From CBDBBY01 sp965205055 (GTDB lineage Bacteria > Pseudomonadota > Alphaproteobacteria > Rhodobacterales > Rhodobacteraceae): a stretch of 64,000 bases of DNA. The position numbers and the translations under genes are program-made. The notes under the pieces are model-generated. The model ran no database searches, was not told where the DNA came from, and worked only from the letters and a program-made list of their open reading frames with translations. The DNA lies in assembly GCA_965205055.1 (NCBI GenBank), contig OZ242030.1, positions 1,984,001 to 2,048,000 of the forward strand, in the 5' to 3' direction. The stretch's first letter is position 1; each line of letters starts with the position of its first letter. Below, piece by piece: positions 43,569 through 52,561 of this stretch.

Positions 43569-45236
43569 TTGCGCGGCGTCAATGAGAGACAGGATTTGTC
43601 CGACTATGACTACATCGTTGTCGGTTCCGGAAGCGCAGGCGCGATCATCGCCGCGCGATTGGCCGAAAACCCGTCGAGAAACATACTGTTGCTGGAAGCG
43701 GGCCCGCGTGACCGCAATCCGCTGTTACGGGTACCGGCTGCAATGCGCTATACTTACAACGCTCCCAAATACAACTGGAACTACCAGACCGAGCCGGAGC
43801 CTTTTCTGAACGATCGCCGACTGGTCCAGCCGCGCGGGCGCGTATTGGGCGGATCGTCATCCATCAACGGACTGCTGTATCTGCGAGGCCATCCGCTGGA
43901 CTATGAAGGCTGGGCCGAATCCGGCGCGCGCGGGTGGTCCTATGCGGAAGTGCTGCCGTATTTCAAACGGCTGGAGAACCGGGTTGACGGTCGGTCGGAA
44001 TACCGGGGGAGCAGCGGCCCGGTCCGCGCCTCGACCGTCAAGCTGTCAGCACTCGAGCAGGCGTTCCTGGATGCCGGCCGACAGGCAGGCTACCGGCGCA
44101 CCGATGATGTGAACGGCGCCCAGCAAGACGGATTCGGACTCTTCCCCAAGAACGTCGCCGAGGGTCTCCGGTCGTCGACCGCGCGGTGCTATTTGCGCAA
44201 TCCGCCGCCGAATCTGAACATTCAAACCCGGTGCCTCGCGTGCAAGGTGGTGATCAAGAACCGCCGGGCGACCGGCGTGGAGTACGAGCGCCAAGGCCAG
44301 CGCGATGTCGCAACGGCAAGGGCCGAAATTGTGCTCTGCGGCGGGGCGTTCAACAGTCCGATGCTGCTGATGCTCTCAGGAATCGGCCCGGCAAGCCAAT
44401 TGCGTGAATTCGGTCTTGAAGTGACGCACGACTTGCCCGGCGTCGGTCAGAACCTCATGGACCACCCGCTGACGTCGGTTCAGGTCAGATGCACCCAGCC
44501 GGTCACGCTGCATCGCTATCTCAATCCCTTCAGCCAAGCGAAAGCCATGATCGAATGGCTGATCTTCCGCAAAGGCCTGTTGGCGAACAATCATTTCGAC
44601 GTCGTTTCCTTCATCCGCTCCAAAGCGGGCGTAAGATTCCCGAATCTCCAAATTGCACTTTTCGACATTGCAGTTGCTGAAGGGTCCAAGGATTTCGTCA
44701 GAGAACACGCCTTCCAGCTTCAGATTTCCAGCCAGCGGCCGCTCAGTCGAGGTTACGTATGCCTTTCCTCTCCGGATCCGCATGACAATCCGCGCATTGG
44801 ATACAACATGCTGCAACATCCAAGGGACATGGAAGAACTGACGGCGGGCGTGAACCTTAGCCGGGAGCTTCTGCGGCAACCGTCCCTCGCCCGCTTTGCC
44901 GGTTCGGAACTTTCGCCCGGGAGCGACGTCAATACGGACCAGCAGATTGAAGACTGGCTGAGAAACACGTGCCACAGTTCCTATCACCCTTGCGGAACCT
45001 GCAAGATGGGCGAAGACGAATTGTCGGTTGTCGACCCCGAATGCCGAGTTTACGGCGTGCGCGGCTTGCGGGTGGCCGACGCGTCCATCATGCCGGTCAT
45101 ACCCTCTGCGAATCTGAACTGCCCGACCATGATGATCGGTGAAAAAGCCGCCGACATGATCTCGGGCAAGGCGCCAATGCCGCCAAGCAATCTGCCTTAT
45201 TTCGAAGAGCCGAACTGGGAGCGCGCGCAACGCTGA
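43569..45236 (+). CDS. GMC-family FAD oxidoreductase
   Basis: 555 residues from TTG 43569; a later TTG at about 43596 is possible. FAD motif YDYIVVGSGSAGAIIAARL with LLLEAGP; GMC signature 1 VLGGSSSINGLLYLRGHP, signature 2 GAFNSPMLLMLSGIGP, and the C-terminal block SSYHPCGTCKMG with His and Asn (NLNCPT). It starts 3 bases after the regulator's stop, so it belongs to the same transcript. It would oxidise an alcohol intermediate of the catabolic pathway, or feed an alcohol into it. It is about as long as, but not a copy of, the GMC protein at 11.4 kb. Confidence 0.88.
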   Translation: MRGVNERQDLSDYDYIVVGSGSAGAIIAARLAENPSRNILLLEAGPRDRNPLLRVPAAMRYTYNAPKYNWNYQTEPEPFLNDRRLVQPRGRVLGGSSSINGLLYLRGHPLDYEGWAESGARGWSYAEVLPYFKRLENRVDGRSEYRGSSGPVRASTVKLSALEQAFLDAGRQAGYRRTDDVNGAQQDGFGLFPKNVAEGLRSSTARCYLRNPPPNLNIQTRCLACKVVIKNRRATGVEYERQGQRDVATARAEIVLCGGAFNSPMLLMLSGIGPASQLREFGLEVTHDLPGVGQNLMDHPLTSVQVRCTQPVTLHRYLNPFSQAKAMIEWLIFRKGLLANNHFDVVSFIRSKAGVRFPNLQIALFDIAVAEGSKDFVREHAFQLQISSQRPLSRGYVCLSSPDPHDNPRIGYNMLQHPRDMEELTAGVNLSRELLRQPSLARFAGSELSPGSDVNTDQQIEDWLRNTCHSSYHPCGTCKMGEDELSVVDPECRVYGVRGLRVADASIMPVIPSANLNCPTMMIGEKAADMISGKAPMPPSNLPYFEEPNWERAQR

Positions 45237-45488
45237 GACGTTTGGAAAGAAACCGGAATCGCTGGGCGTGCTGCGGGAGCCGATTGCGATTGATCCTGTT
45301 TGGGAGAATAGATCATGTTGGCACCCTAGCATTTGGCTCAGTTCCAGAAAATTTTGCGAAAGGTCCAATGGTCATTCACCCCACGTTTGAACTGGCTTTT
45401 GTTTTCCGGAAAAAATGTATTAGATAAAGAATTGCATTGCCCATGCTCGAAAAATAGTTCAAGAGCTACAACTCTAATCCTCTCCGTT

Positions 45489-46646
45489 TCAATGATCTTC
45501 GTAGTCTTCTGGCTCCCAAAAATCGACTTCACCTAGCTGGACCTCGTAGGTTTTTCTAAGCAACTCGTTATCGTCAAGAGCAATTTTTTCCACCATGAGT
45601 TCATCATCCCGAATGCTGAGTGTAAATATAGCACGTAGATAAAGTTCTTTGTTAACTTCAATAGAGCGTGCCCCTATCGATATTAGCTCGTTGTCCACGG
45701 CATCCAAAAGCGAAAAATTCAAATCAACGGGAATACGAACATTAAGACTCAACGGCAGACTGGCAACAACTCGCTGTGATCCGTTGTCAACATACTCAAT
45801 AATGTCGATCTCGTTTTCATCTGAGCAAGCCATCTTCTCCAGAACGCCGAGATACGTCCATATGTCGACATAGCCATGCATGGCGTACGCGCTAACATTG
45901 AACTCAATTTGTTCAATATAATCTGAGACAGTGTTCCACACATGACCGCGCGATTCAATTTCTTTCAAAATTAATGAATGGACTTCTTTTCGAAGCTGAT
46001 CGGGAAATTCCTGAACAAGCGCTAATGCTTTTTCAATTTTAGGTACAAGAAAGAGGTGATCAGAGGTTTCACAGAACTTTAGCCAATCTTTATCCATTGA
46101 TACTACGAGGATTTTAATATCACGTTTTTCTGCTGTAACCTGCAATGCATTTAGTGCCAGCGCATCGGGAAACTCGCTTTTCTTTTTCTCAGTTCCGAAG
46201 GGCGGGGCGCTGTTAAAATAGCTGTTGAACAAGGTCGATATGCTAACCAATTTTGTGTCATCGATTATTTCACATTTGGTATCTTCCATGAACTTTTTAA
46301 ATTGCTCATTTGCAATTTCTTCCGCCGAGTGGCCATCGGAAATCTGAGCTATAAGGCAATCAAGTATTGCGCTATTTTTACCAAAGATCTTTAGTGCTGT
46401 GCTAACGGATCCCTTTGCTTTGTTTAGGGCATCTTTTCTAGTCTTGAGTAGGTGGGATAAAACCTCATTATAAACAGTGTTAGAGAGTAAAAAAGAAAAC
46501 TTTTTCTTTATTTTAGGAATTGCTTGCAATCCCGGAGAATCTAGGTTCAAACCCTTACTGATGAAAATGTTGGAATCGAGCGTGATAGCCTTGATCTGTC
46601 CATTGGCTAGAAGGTTTTTGATTTTTTTTTCGTCTGAGTCCGTCAT
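45489..46646 (-). CDS. PIN-domain protein, DUF4935-like
   Basis: 385 residues in DNA visibly richer in A and T than its surroundings, hence probably acquired recently. The N-terminal third is a PIN fold: first acidic residue in AITLDSNIFIS, further acids in KKSEFPDALALNAL and VVSMDKDWLKFC. Such domains are metal-dependent RNases. The C-terminal half (IEFNVSAYAMHGYVDIW... and a beta-rich tail) is not recognised. No antitoxin is adjacent, so it resembles the larger stand-alone PIN proteins (DUF4935) found in defence islands rather than VapC. The neighbourhood is IS debris. Role is unknown; RNA cleavage during phage stress is a guess. Confidence 0.7.
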   Translation of the reverse strand: MTDSDEKKIKNLLANGQIKAITLDSNIFISKGLNLDSPGLQAIPKIKKKFSFLLSNTVYNEVLSHLLKTRKDALNKAKGSVSTALKIFGKNSAILDCLIAQISDGHSAEEIANEQFKKFMEDTKCEIIDDTKLVSISTLFNSYFNSAPPFGTEKKKSEFPDALALNALQVTAEKRDIKILVVSMDKDWLKFCETSDHLFLVPKIEKALALVQEFPDQLRKEVHSLILKEIESRGHVWNTVSDYIEQIEFNVSAYAMHGYVDIWTYLGVLEKMACSDENEIDIIEYVDNGSQRVVASLPLSLNVRIPVDLNFSLLDAVDNELISIGARSIEVNKELYLRAIFTLSIRDDELMVEKIALDDNELLRKTYEVQLGEVDFWEPEDYEDH

Positions 46647-46786
46647 AAGAATCTACCAAATGGGGCGCGCCAACAGGTATAGAATAACAATTTCAACATT
46701 CATGTGCAATATCACGTTTAACATCGATACCGATTGGCATTGATATGAATTGTTTTGGCATCGGTGCATCGGTTGAATGCAACAAG

Positions 46787-47010
46787 GTCGCCCCGGACAA
46801 CTGGGCTATCTGCATTTCATTCTGGACGCCTGGCAGTTGCTGTTTCATCTTGTCAGCAAGCTCTGCGAGCGTACGTCGATCATAACGACGACGACCCTCG
46901 CGTTTGGAGAGTGGCCGAAGGTGTTCGACGACGCGAAGATGGCCGCTGCTCTGCTCAACCGGCTCATTCAACATTGCGAGATCATCGAAACCGGCAACGA
47001 AAGCTGACAG
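46787..47010 (+). pseudogene. istB: IS21 helper ATPase (IstB) remnant
   Basis: The plus strand reads QLLFHLVSKLCERTSI, then TLAFGEWPKVFDDAKMAAAL and LIQHCEIIETGNES, matching the C-terminal third of IstB, the AAA+ partner of IS21 transposases. The ATPase motifs upstream and the IstA gene are missing, so only a fragment of an IS21-family element remains. The following 47011-47505 shows no gene. Confidence 0.75.
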
Positions 47011-47505
47011 TTCAGATGGAAGTCGTGGTCCAGTCGGCAGGCCGACCTTCCAACGCCGGATATACCTGTTTTGCCGCACAAGCATGTGCGCCGAATACAT
47101 TCGGAAGTGGTGCTATCTCGAAAGCCGCAGGAATGCCTCCTCAACGCGGCGCGGCAATCTGGATGCAGGGCCGCTTGAATCCCGCGCATTGGGAGTTTTC
47201 GACGACAGCGCGGCTATTGAGGCTTTCGGATTGGGAATGATGACGTTCATCGCACCGTCCCTATGGCCGTTCCATTCAAAAACCATCTCCCCTCGGATGC
47301 GCAGGAGCAACCGGAATGCTTGATGATCAGCACCCGGCTTGCCTACTGCGAACCAGACCTGGAAATTTGGAGTTTCAGCCAGGCAACTCGTATAATTTGG
47401 AAAGGAGCCGTTTGGCATGATTGACGTCGGCGGCGAATGCGGATGTTTGAGACGCAGAATCTGCGAGATGCCTGACGGGCTGTTTCTCAAAACGATCAAA
47501 GAGTT

Positions 47506-48795
47506 ATGGATTCAGCAGTGAAAAATTTGAACTACCTGACCGCGACAGAAATCGCACGCCGTGTCGCCAATGGAGAAACGACCGCCGAAGCCGTCGTATC
47601 CGCTTGTCTTGACCGCATCGGCAAACGGGATCCGCAACTCAAAGCTTTCGAATGCTATGACGCCGAAAGAGCAATTGAAGCCGCGCGGCGAGTGGACCGG
47701 GAAGGGCCGAAGGGTTCACTTGCCGGGGTTCCTTTCGCCGCGAAAGACATAATTGACACGAAAGATTTTCCGACGGCGTGGGGTTCGCAGGCTTACGCAG
47801 GCACTCGACCGAAGCGGAACGCCGCATGCGTAGAGCGTTTCCTGAAGGCCGGGGCGATCTTGATCGGCAAGAGCGTCACGACGGAATTCGCCACGTTCGC
47901 ACCGAGCAAGACTCGGAATCCAGTCAACAGCGAGCACACGCCCGGCGGGTCCTCCAGCGGTTCAGCCGCAGCCGTTGCGGACTGCATGGTTCCCTTGGCA
48001 TTCGGCACGCAGACAGCGGCCTCGATAATCCGCCCGGCCGCGTACTGCGGGATATTCGCTTACAAGGCAAGCATTGGGGCGGTCGACATGCGAGGCGTAA
48101 TGGAATTGGCTCGAAACTTGGACTCCCTCGGGGTATTCTCGAGGTCCGCGGCCGATCTTTCATTATCCCGTCAGGCATTGCATGGAAACGAAGGCAATCG
48201 GAGTTTCAACAAGACTGAACAGCCTCGCATTGCTTTCGTGCGCGAGCCGCATTGGAATGACTGCGACATCAATTCGAGGAGCGCTTGCGAGTCCGCGATG
48301 GCAAGATTGACCGAATGCGGCGCGAAGACAACCGAAACCACGCCTTCACAGTCATTCGGTGAATTGGCGCAAGCCCAAGCAACCGTAATGGCGTACGAGG
48401 TCGCGCAATCGCGCAAGCATGAATATACCAATTTCAGGCATCTTGTGAGCGCAAAGTTCGTTGACTTGGTAGAAACAGGACTCCGCACCAGTGAAACGGA
48501 GTACCTCTCTGCGCTGCAAATGCGGGATGCTGCCGAGCGTGAGTTCAGAACTTTCTTCGAATCCGCGGATGTGCTGCTTGTGCCCGCTTCGACCGGCGAA
48601 GCTCCGCGTTTCGAGGAGGGCACGGGCGATCCGCTGTGCAGCAGAATCTGGACGCTTCTCGGGGCGCCGACAGTCGCCATTCCCTTCGGATTTGGCTCGT
48701 CCGGCCTGCCGGTGGCAATCCAACTCGTCGCGCGCAACCGATGCGACGATACTCTGCTTGATGCGGCGAACTGGGTCGAAACCAAATTGCTTTGA
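47506..48795 (+). CDS. Amidase (amidase-signature family)
   Basis: 429 residues. The Ser-cisSer-Lys triad is visible: Lys in FAAKDIIDT, Ser in TPGGSSSGSAAAV and the nucleophile Ser in TQTAASIIRPAAYCG. It would hydrolyse an amide in the cytoplasm to a carboxylate and ammonia or amine. The C-terminal 60 codons and the first 25 bases behind the gene recur as a duplicated, broken copy at 50.7 kb. It could supply the amino-acid transporter operon at 53.6 kb, but the distance and IS debris make this weak. Confidence 0.88.
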   Translation: MDSAVKNLNYLTATEIARRVANGETTAEAVVSACLDRIGKRDPQLKAFECYDAERAIEAARRVDREGPKGSLAGVPFAAKDIIDTKDFPTAWGSQAYAGTRPKRNAACVERFLKAGAILIGKSVTTEFATFAPSKTRNPVNSEHTPGGSSSGSAAAVADCMVPLAFGTQTAASIIRPAAYCGIFAYKASIGAVDMRGVMELARNLDSLGVFSRSAADLSLSRQALHGNEGNRSFNKTEQPRIAFVREPHWNDCDINSRSACESAMARLTECGAKTTETTPSQSFGELAQAQATVMAYEVAQSRKHEYTNFRHLVSAKFVDLVETGLRTSETEYLSALQMRDAAEREFRTFFESADVLLVPASTGEAPRFEEGTGDPLCSRIWTLLGAPTVAIPFGFGSSGLPVAIQLVARNRCDDTLLDAANWVETKLL

Positions 48796-48822
48796 AGGTT
48801 TCAAACGGATTGAAAACGCCAC
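48602..48822 (+). repeat. Tandem duplication, unit A copy 1 (amidase 3' end)
   Basis: The last about 195 bases of the amidase gene and the following GGTTTCAAACGGATTGAAAA recur almost identically from 50723 on. There they are split by an IS630-type element and resume at 52039. Only a few substitutions separate the copies. Confidence 0.85.
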
Positions 48823-48829
48823 CGGTTTG

Positions 48830-49090
48830 TATGGACAATAGCCTGCGACAGCTATTTCTCGCCGCCGGCGAACGCGGTCGGAACGGGAAGCGCGGCGAAC
48901 AGCCGGTCGGGCACGCCGCTGCGGAACCGGGCATAGACCGCGGACCAGTTGCCGAACCGCGTCGGCAGGTTGCGCCACTTGCAGCCGTTCTCCAGAACGT
49001 GCAGAAGCACGTTTTTGAAACTGGCCTTCGAAATCTGCATGCTCCCCCTGAAACGGAAGACAGGGGTGGATTTTCACGCAATGTTACGCC
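48830..49090 (-). pseudogene. IS5-family transposase N-terminal remnant
   Basis: The minus strand reads GSMQISKASFKNVLLHVLENG, then CKWRNLPTRFGNWSAVYARFR and LFAALPVPTAFAGGEK, the N-terminal region of IS5-family transposases. It ends in a stop with no DDE core, so the element is truncated. Confidence 0.65.
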
Positions 49091-49321
49091 GTGATCTGTT
49101 TCATGACCGTGCGCCGATCGACTTTTATCTCATTGTTGACAGGCACTTAAGTGTGAACTCAAGCAAAATTCCAGCGTAGACAGGCCCTAAGTGCGCTGCG
49201 AACTCGGATTGACGCACTGCCCGCACCTCTCCGGTCTCATGCGGCCCTCGGCACCTTCCAGCAGTATGCCGATAGTCCTGCAAATGCAGTCAAGCATGTC
49301 AATTAAGGGGGAGGGGCGGTG

Positions 49322-49460
49322 GGGTGCGTCCCATTTTTTGGCCATGCGGCTTGCGACACGACAAGCCCTCCATTCGAGTAAGTCGGACCAACGCAAATTC
49401 TCGAGGCAGCCGCGGAATTTCAATTTAGGCGCTGCGCGACACCGAACTGGCCAGCACGAT
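49322..49460 (-). pseudogene. ISKra4-family right-end remnant
   Basis: GGGTGCGTCCCATTTTTTG at the left edge differs from the intact element's end in one base. Minus-strand codons read KFRGCLENLRWSDLLEWRAC, equivalent to the transposase C-terminus. The rest of the element is absent. Confidence 0.7.
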
Positions 49461-49555
49461 TTCGTGAGATTAATCAAAATTCACTTGCGCCGAAATCCCT
49501 TGCGCTATTAGCCTTGGAAGTCGAATACAACGCATGATCCGTTAGGAGAATAATC

Positions 49556-49969
49556 ATGACTTCAAGAATTTCACTGATTGCTGCCGTCTTTGCTGCAGGT
49601 TCTTTGGCTTCTTGCAGCGACGATATGACCAGAGTAAGCTCATACGAGGCCGACACTGAGCGCGTTCTTGCTGCATCTGCGGATATGCCCCCTCTTGCTG
49701 CATTTGCGGATAAGCCCCCTCTTGCTGCATCTGCGGATAGTGTCTCCCCCGCAGGCATTGGCTTCCAAGGCGCTTCGTATTCGTCGTCGATGGAAACTTC
49801 TCAAGAACCAGCCGCCCCGGCCGCGCCTCCAATCCCCGATAGAATGACAAGAAACGTAGTGGATGGCATTTGCGAAGGGACAACTTGCATGGGCAATGAT
49901 CCTTCACCCGCAGAATTGGCCGGTTACTCAGGAATTGATGATTTCGTGTCAGCTACAAACGACCAATGA
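49556..49969 (+). CDS. Small lipoprotein, paralogue 1
   Basis: 137 residues from an ATG with TAGGAG 7 bases upstream. The leader MTSRISLIAAVFAAGSLASC ends in a lipobox (LASC). The middle is Ala/Pro/Ser-rich and contains a threefold short repeat ((L)AASADMPP, LAAFADKPP, LAASADSV) that the second copy lacks. The C-terminus is strongly conserved between the paralogues: RNVVDGICEGTTCMGNDPS, then ELAG and FVSATNDQ, with two cysteines likely forming a disulfide. I do not recognise the family. The gene is part of duplicated unit B. Confidence 0.7.
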   Translation: MTSRISLIAAVFAAGSLASCSDDMTRVSSYEADTERVLAASADMPPLAAFADKPPLAASADSVSPAGIGFQGASYSSSMETSQEPAAPAAPPIPDRMTRNVVDGICEGTTCMGNDPSPAELAGYSGIDDFVSATNDQ

Positions 49970-49974
49970 AATAG

Positions 49975-50440
49975 GCGCTGTCTTCACTGAATCATAAGTC
50001 GTTTCGACGATGAGGGCAGAATCCATGGAAGCCTCAAGCATCACGTCGACTTTGCTGAATCTTGTGCAGTTGCGCCGACAGCCCTTGAGTCTGCGGAACA
50101 ACCGTTCGGCCTTGTTCCGCAGTTCGCGGGTTCAGCGGTCTTAGTCCCGCTCGGCCTTCGGGTCAGCCTTCATCAGTGTGGGCCTGCCAGCCGGAAGGGC
50201 TGGAAATCATTGTATCCAGTCGATTGCTGAGATCATGCGGATCTTCGTGCTTCATAAGCCGCGTGACTTGCCGATGCTTTGCGGTCCGTTTTTTGTGACC
50301 GGCACCGTCGAGGCCGATGCATTTCCCGCCCTTGTCGATCAAATGCTGCCGTTTCAACGGGACGAACAGCCGATCAGGCATGCAGTCGAGGACGCAGACG
50401 AATCGGATCCCCGAACAGTCGCAAGAATGCTGAGCCCGTA
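49975..50440 (-). pseudogene. IS5-type transposase remnant, copy 1
   Basis: Minus-strand fragments in several frames correspond to IS5/IS427-type transposases. They include the end KADPKAERD-like block followed by a FRELRNKAERLFRRLKGCRR equivalent, and the KTRG-x-TKI region. It is homologous, base by base, to 52920-53384 and shares the same internal deletion. It belongs to duplicated unit B. Confidence 0.5.
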
Positions 50441-50452
50441 GCGCTTTCGCTT

Positions 50453-50735
50453 TTAAAATTTGCCGACCGCGTTCACGAACAGGCCGACCAGATATTTGTC
50501 GTTCCAGCCGCCGATGTCCATTCGTCCCGCGAGCGAATGCTCGTCGTCCATGAGGCGCACGATGTTCAAGGCGATGCGCCGGATGGCGGCGAGGCATTCC
50601 GGTCCGTTCAGCGTTCGGTTCAGCATTCGATCCTCGCCCATGACGACGTCCAGAACCCGGTGGAGGCAATTCTCGATCCTCCAGTGGTTGCGCGTGAGCT
50701 CCAGCAGCCGCTCCGGAGGAATCTCCGCGTTTCGA
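50453..50735 (-). pseudogene. ISAs1-family transposase C-terminal remnant
   Basis: The minus strand reads LTRNHWRIENCLHRVLDVVM, then GEDRMLNRTLNGPECLAAIR and RIALNIVRLM, ending with a stop at 50453. R.HW.IEN.LHWVLDV is the hallmark of ISAs1/IS-H-repeat transposases. The N-terminal part is missing and abuts the duplicated amidase end. Confidence 0.75.
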
Positions 50736-50876
50736 AGAGGGCACGGGCGATCCGCTGTGCAGCAGAATCTGGACGCTTCTCGGGGCGCCGGCAGTCGCCA
50801 TTCCCTTCGGATTTGGCTCGTCCGGCCTGCCGGTGGCAATCCAGCTCGTCGCGCGCAGACGATGCGACGATACTCT

Positions 50877-52038
50877 TGGCTTGTTTGCTTCACTGGAGTC
50901 CAGTATGGTCTTGGCAAGAATCGCGCGGCGACAGCGCGGGGCAGACGAGAGGCGGGACGATGCGGACGGGAGTGGACTTCGATGTTTCGGACGAGCAGCG
51001 CAGGCGGCTCGAGGCGATCGCGGGAGGCGGCAACAGCAAGGTGAAGCACGCGCGCCGGGCGCGGATCGTCCTTCTGACGGACGACGGCTTGGGGACGATG
51101 GCGGTCATGGCCGAGACCGGCTCGGCGAAGGCGACGGTGTGGCGCTGGCAGGAGCGGTTCATGCGGGAGGGCGTGGACGGCCTTCTGCGCGACAAGACGC
51201 GCCCGCCGGGCAAGCCCCGGACGTCCGAGGCGAAGGTCCGCGAGGTGGTGGAGCTGGCGCGGAGCTCCGCGCCGGAGGGGGAGACGCACTGGACGGTGCG
51301 CGCCTTGGCGGAGAAGGTCGGCCTCTCGCCGACGACCGTGCACAAGATCCTCGTCCGCCACCGGCTTGCGCCGCACAAGGTGCGACAATTCAAGGTCTCG
51401 ACCGATCCGAAGTTCGCGGAAAAGACCCGCGAAGTCATCGGGTTGTACATGAATCCGCCGGACCACGCGGTGGTTCTCTCGATCGACGAGAAGACGCAAA
51501 TCCAGGCGCTCGGGCGGACGCAGAAGGCGCTGCCGATGAAACCGGGACGGCCCGTCACGATGACGCACGACTACAAGCGGAACGGAACCACGACGCTGTT
51601 CGCCGCGATGAACATTCTGGACGGGACGGTCATCGGCCGCCACTCCGAGCGCCACCGGCACCAGGAGTTCATCGCGTTCCTCGAGCAGGTCGACAAGGAG
51701 GTGCCCGCCGGGCAGGATATCCACGCCATCCTGGACAACTACTCCGCCCACAAGCACAAAGCCGTCTTGGAGTGGCTGAAGGACCATCCCCGCTGGACCC
51801 TCCAATTCACGCCGACCTCCTGCTCCTGGATGAACGCGGTCGAGGGCTTCTTCGGGAAGCTGGCCAACCGCCGTCTCCGGCGCGGCGTCCACGATTCCCT
51901 CGAGGATCTCAAGGCGGCGGTCGACGGCTTCATCGAGCTTCACAACGGGAAGGAGGCGAAGCCGTTCAAATGGACGGCCAGCCCGGACCGGCTGATCGCC
52001 GCCCGACAAAGAGGGTTCCAAATGATTCGGACAAGCCA
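50877..52038 (+). mobile_element. IS630-type insertion sequence with CTCT flanks
   Basis: 1162 bases, exactly delimited because the uninterrupted target exists at 48.7 kb. The ends are TGGCTTGT and ACAAGCCA, extending into an imperfect inverted repeat of about 25 bases. CTCT is found on both sides (50873-50876, 52039-52042) but once in the uninterrupted copy, so it is the target duplication; IS630 elements usually duplicate TA. Confidence 0.85.
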
Positions 52039-52048
52039 CTCTGCTTGA
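50960..52048 (+). CDS. IS630-family transposase
   Basis: 362 residues from an ATG with GAGAGG 7 bases upstream. N-terminal helix-turn-helix region (SKVKHARRARIVLLTDDGLG, GSAKATVWRWQERF) and a second one (HWTVRALAEKVGLSPTTVHK), then the DDE core: VVLSIDEKTQIQALGR, HAILDNYSAHKHKAVLEWL and the Glu in SWMNAVEGFFGKLANRR. It looks intact. The stop codon is not inside the element: the frame continues over the right inverted repeat and ends at a TGA in the amidase-derived flank, so the last residues (HSA) come from host DNA. Confidence 0.88.
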   Translation: MRTGVDFDVSDEQRRRLEAIAGGGNSKVKHARRARIVLLTDDGLGTMAVMAETGSAKATVWRWQERFMREGVDGLLRDKTRPPGKPRTSEAKVREVVELARSSAPEGETHWTVRALAEKVGLSPTTVHKILVRHRLAPHKVRQFKVSTDPKFAEKTREVIGLYMNPPDHAVVLSIDEKTQIQALGRTQKALPMKPGRPVTMTHDYKRNGTTTLFAAMNILDGTVIGRHSERHRHQEFIAFLEQVDKEVPAGQDIHAILDNYSAHKHKAVLEWLKDHPRWTLQFTPTSCSWMNAVEGFFGKLANRRLRRGVHDSLEDLKAAVDGFIELHNGKEAKPFKWTASPDRLIAARQRGFQMIRTSHSA

Positions 52049-52104
52049 TGCGGCGAACTGGGTCGAAACCAAATTGCTTTGAAGGTTTCAAACGGATTGA
52101 AAAC

Positions 52105-52494
52105 GTGACAAATTTTCATGAAAATGGCTCGCGCCAGCGTTTTGTTCGAAAGATGCGAAGCAAACCTGTCGCGGTAGTTTGGAAGGTAGTTTGTTGCAAT
52201 GCGTCGGAAGCCGCACAAGAGCCACTTGAAGTGGCAGGGCGGCTGTCGGCGATCTGGATGCAGAGGGTGCTGAAGAGCGTCTTTCCCGTTCTTTGATTCA
52301 AAGGAACGCAGGACGACCCGAACTCCCGCTTGGCCGGGAGGGCCGCGCTCCGCCAGCAGGCACGACTGCCTCCTTCGCGACCGACCATCCGAGAGCCCCG
52401 GCGATCTTCTTGGAGCACCAACTCGTGCATCCGCAACGCCATGAAGCCTGATTGTACGATACAGTTTTTTACGAGCTAAATCAAAATCATGTTG
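52105..52494. other. Unassigned stretch inside the duplicated region
   Basis: It has no counterpart in copy 1 of the duplication that I can see. Minus-strand fragments (HFKWLLCGFRRIATNYLPNY) look like part of another decayed transposase, but I cannot name the family. Confidence 0.35.
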
Positions 52495-52561
52495 CTTCGA
52501 ATCTCTTGCAGTTTTAATCTTGGAGGTCGAATACAACGCATGACCCGTTAGGAGAATGATC

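Larger units (their letters stand above)
50723..52104 (+). pseudogene. Duplicated amidase 3' fragment split by an IS
   Basis: Bases 50723-50876 and 52039-52104 together repeat the amidase end at 48602-48822. The 5' part of the gene is absent, so this is a non-functional duplicate. The IS630-type element inserted between CTCT and CTCT. Confidence 0.85.

Noticed and set aside
31044..45236. Calling the locus an ectoine utilisation cluster outright
   Set aside because: eutB, eutC and EnuR are not seen, the transaminase class differs and the M24 protein's N-terminal domain does not read like known ectoine hydrolases, so only the architecture is shared.
46693..47100. A 135-codon open frame on the minus strand
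   Set aside because: It is antisense to the IstB remnant; frames like this are a known by-product of IS21 sequences.
50279..50959. Upstream extension of the IS630-type transposase
   Set aside because: It crosses the IS left end and the amidase fragment; the ATG at 50960 has its own ribosome-binding site.
50453..52072. A 539-codon minus-strand frame across the IS630 element
   Set aside because: It joins an ISAs1 remnant to the antisense of an intact transposase; only the first 95 codons at the remnant side are meaningful.
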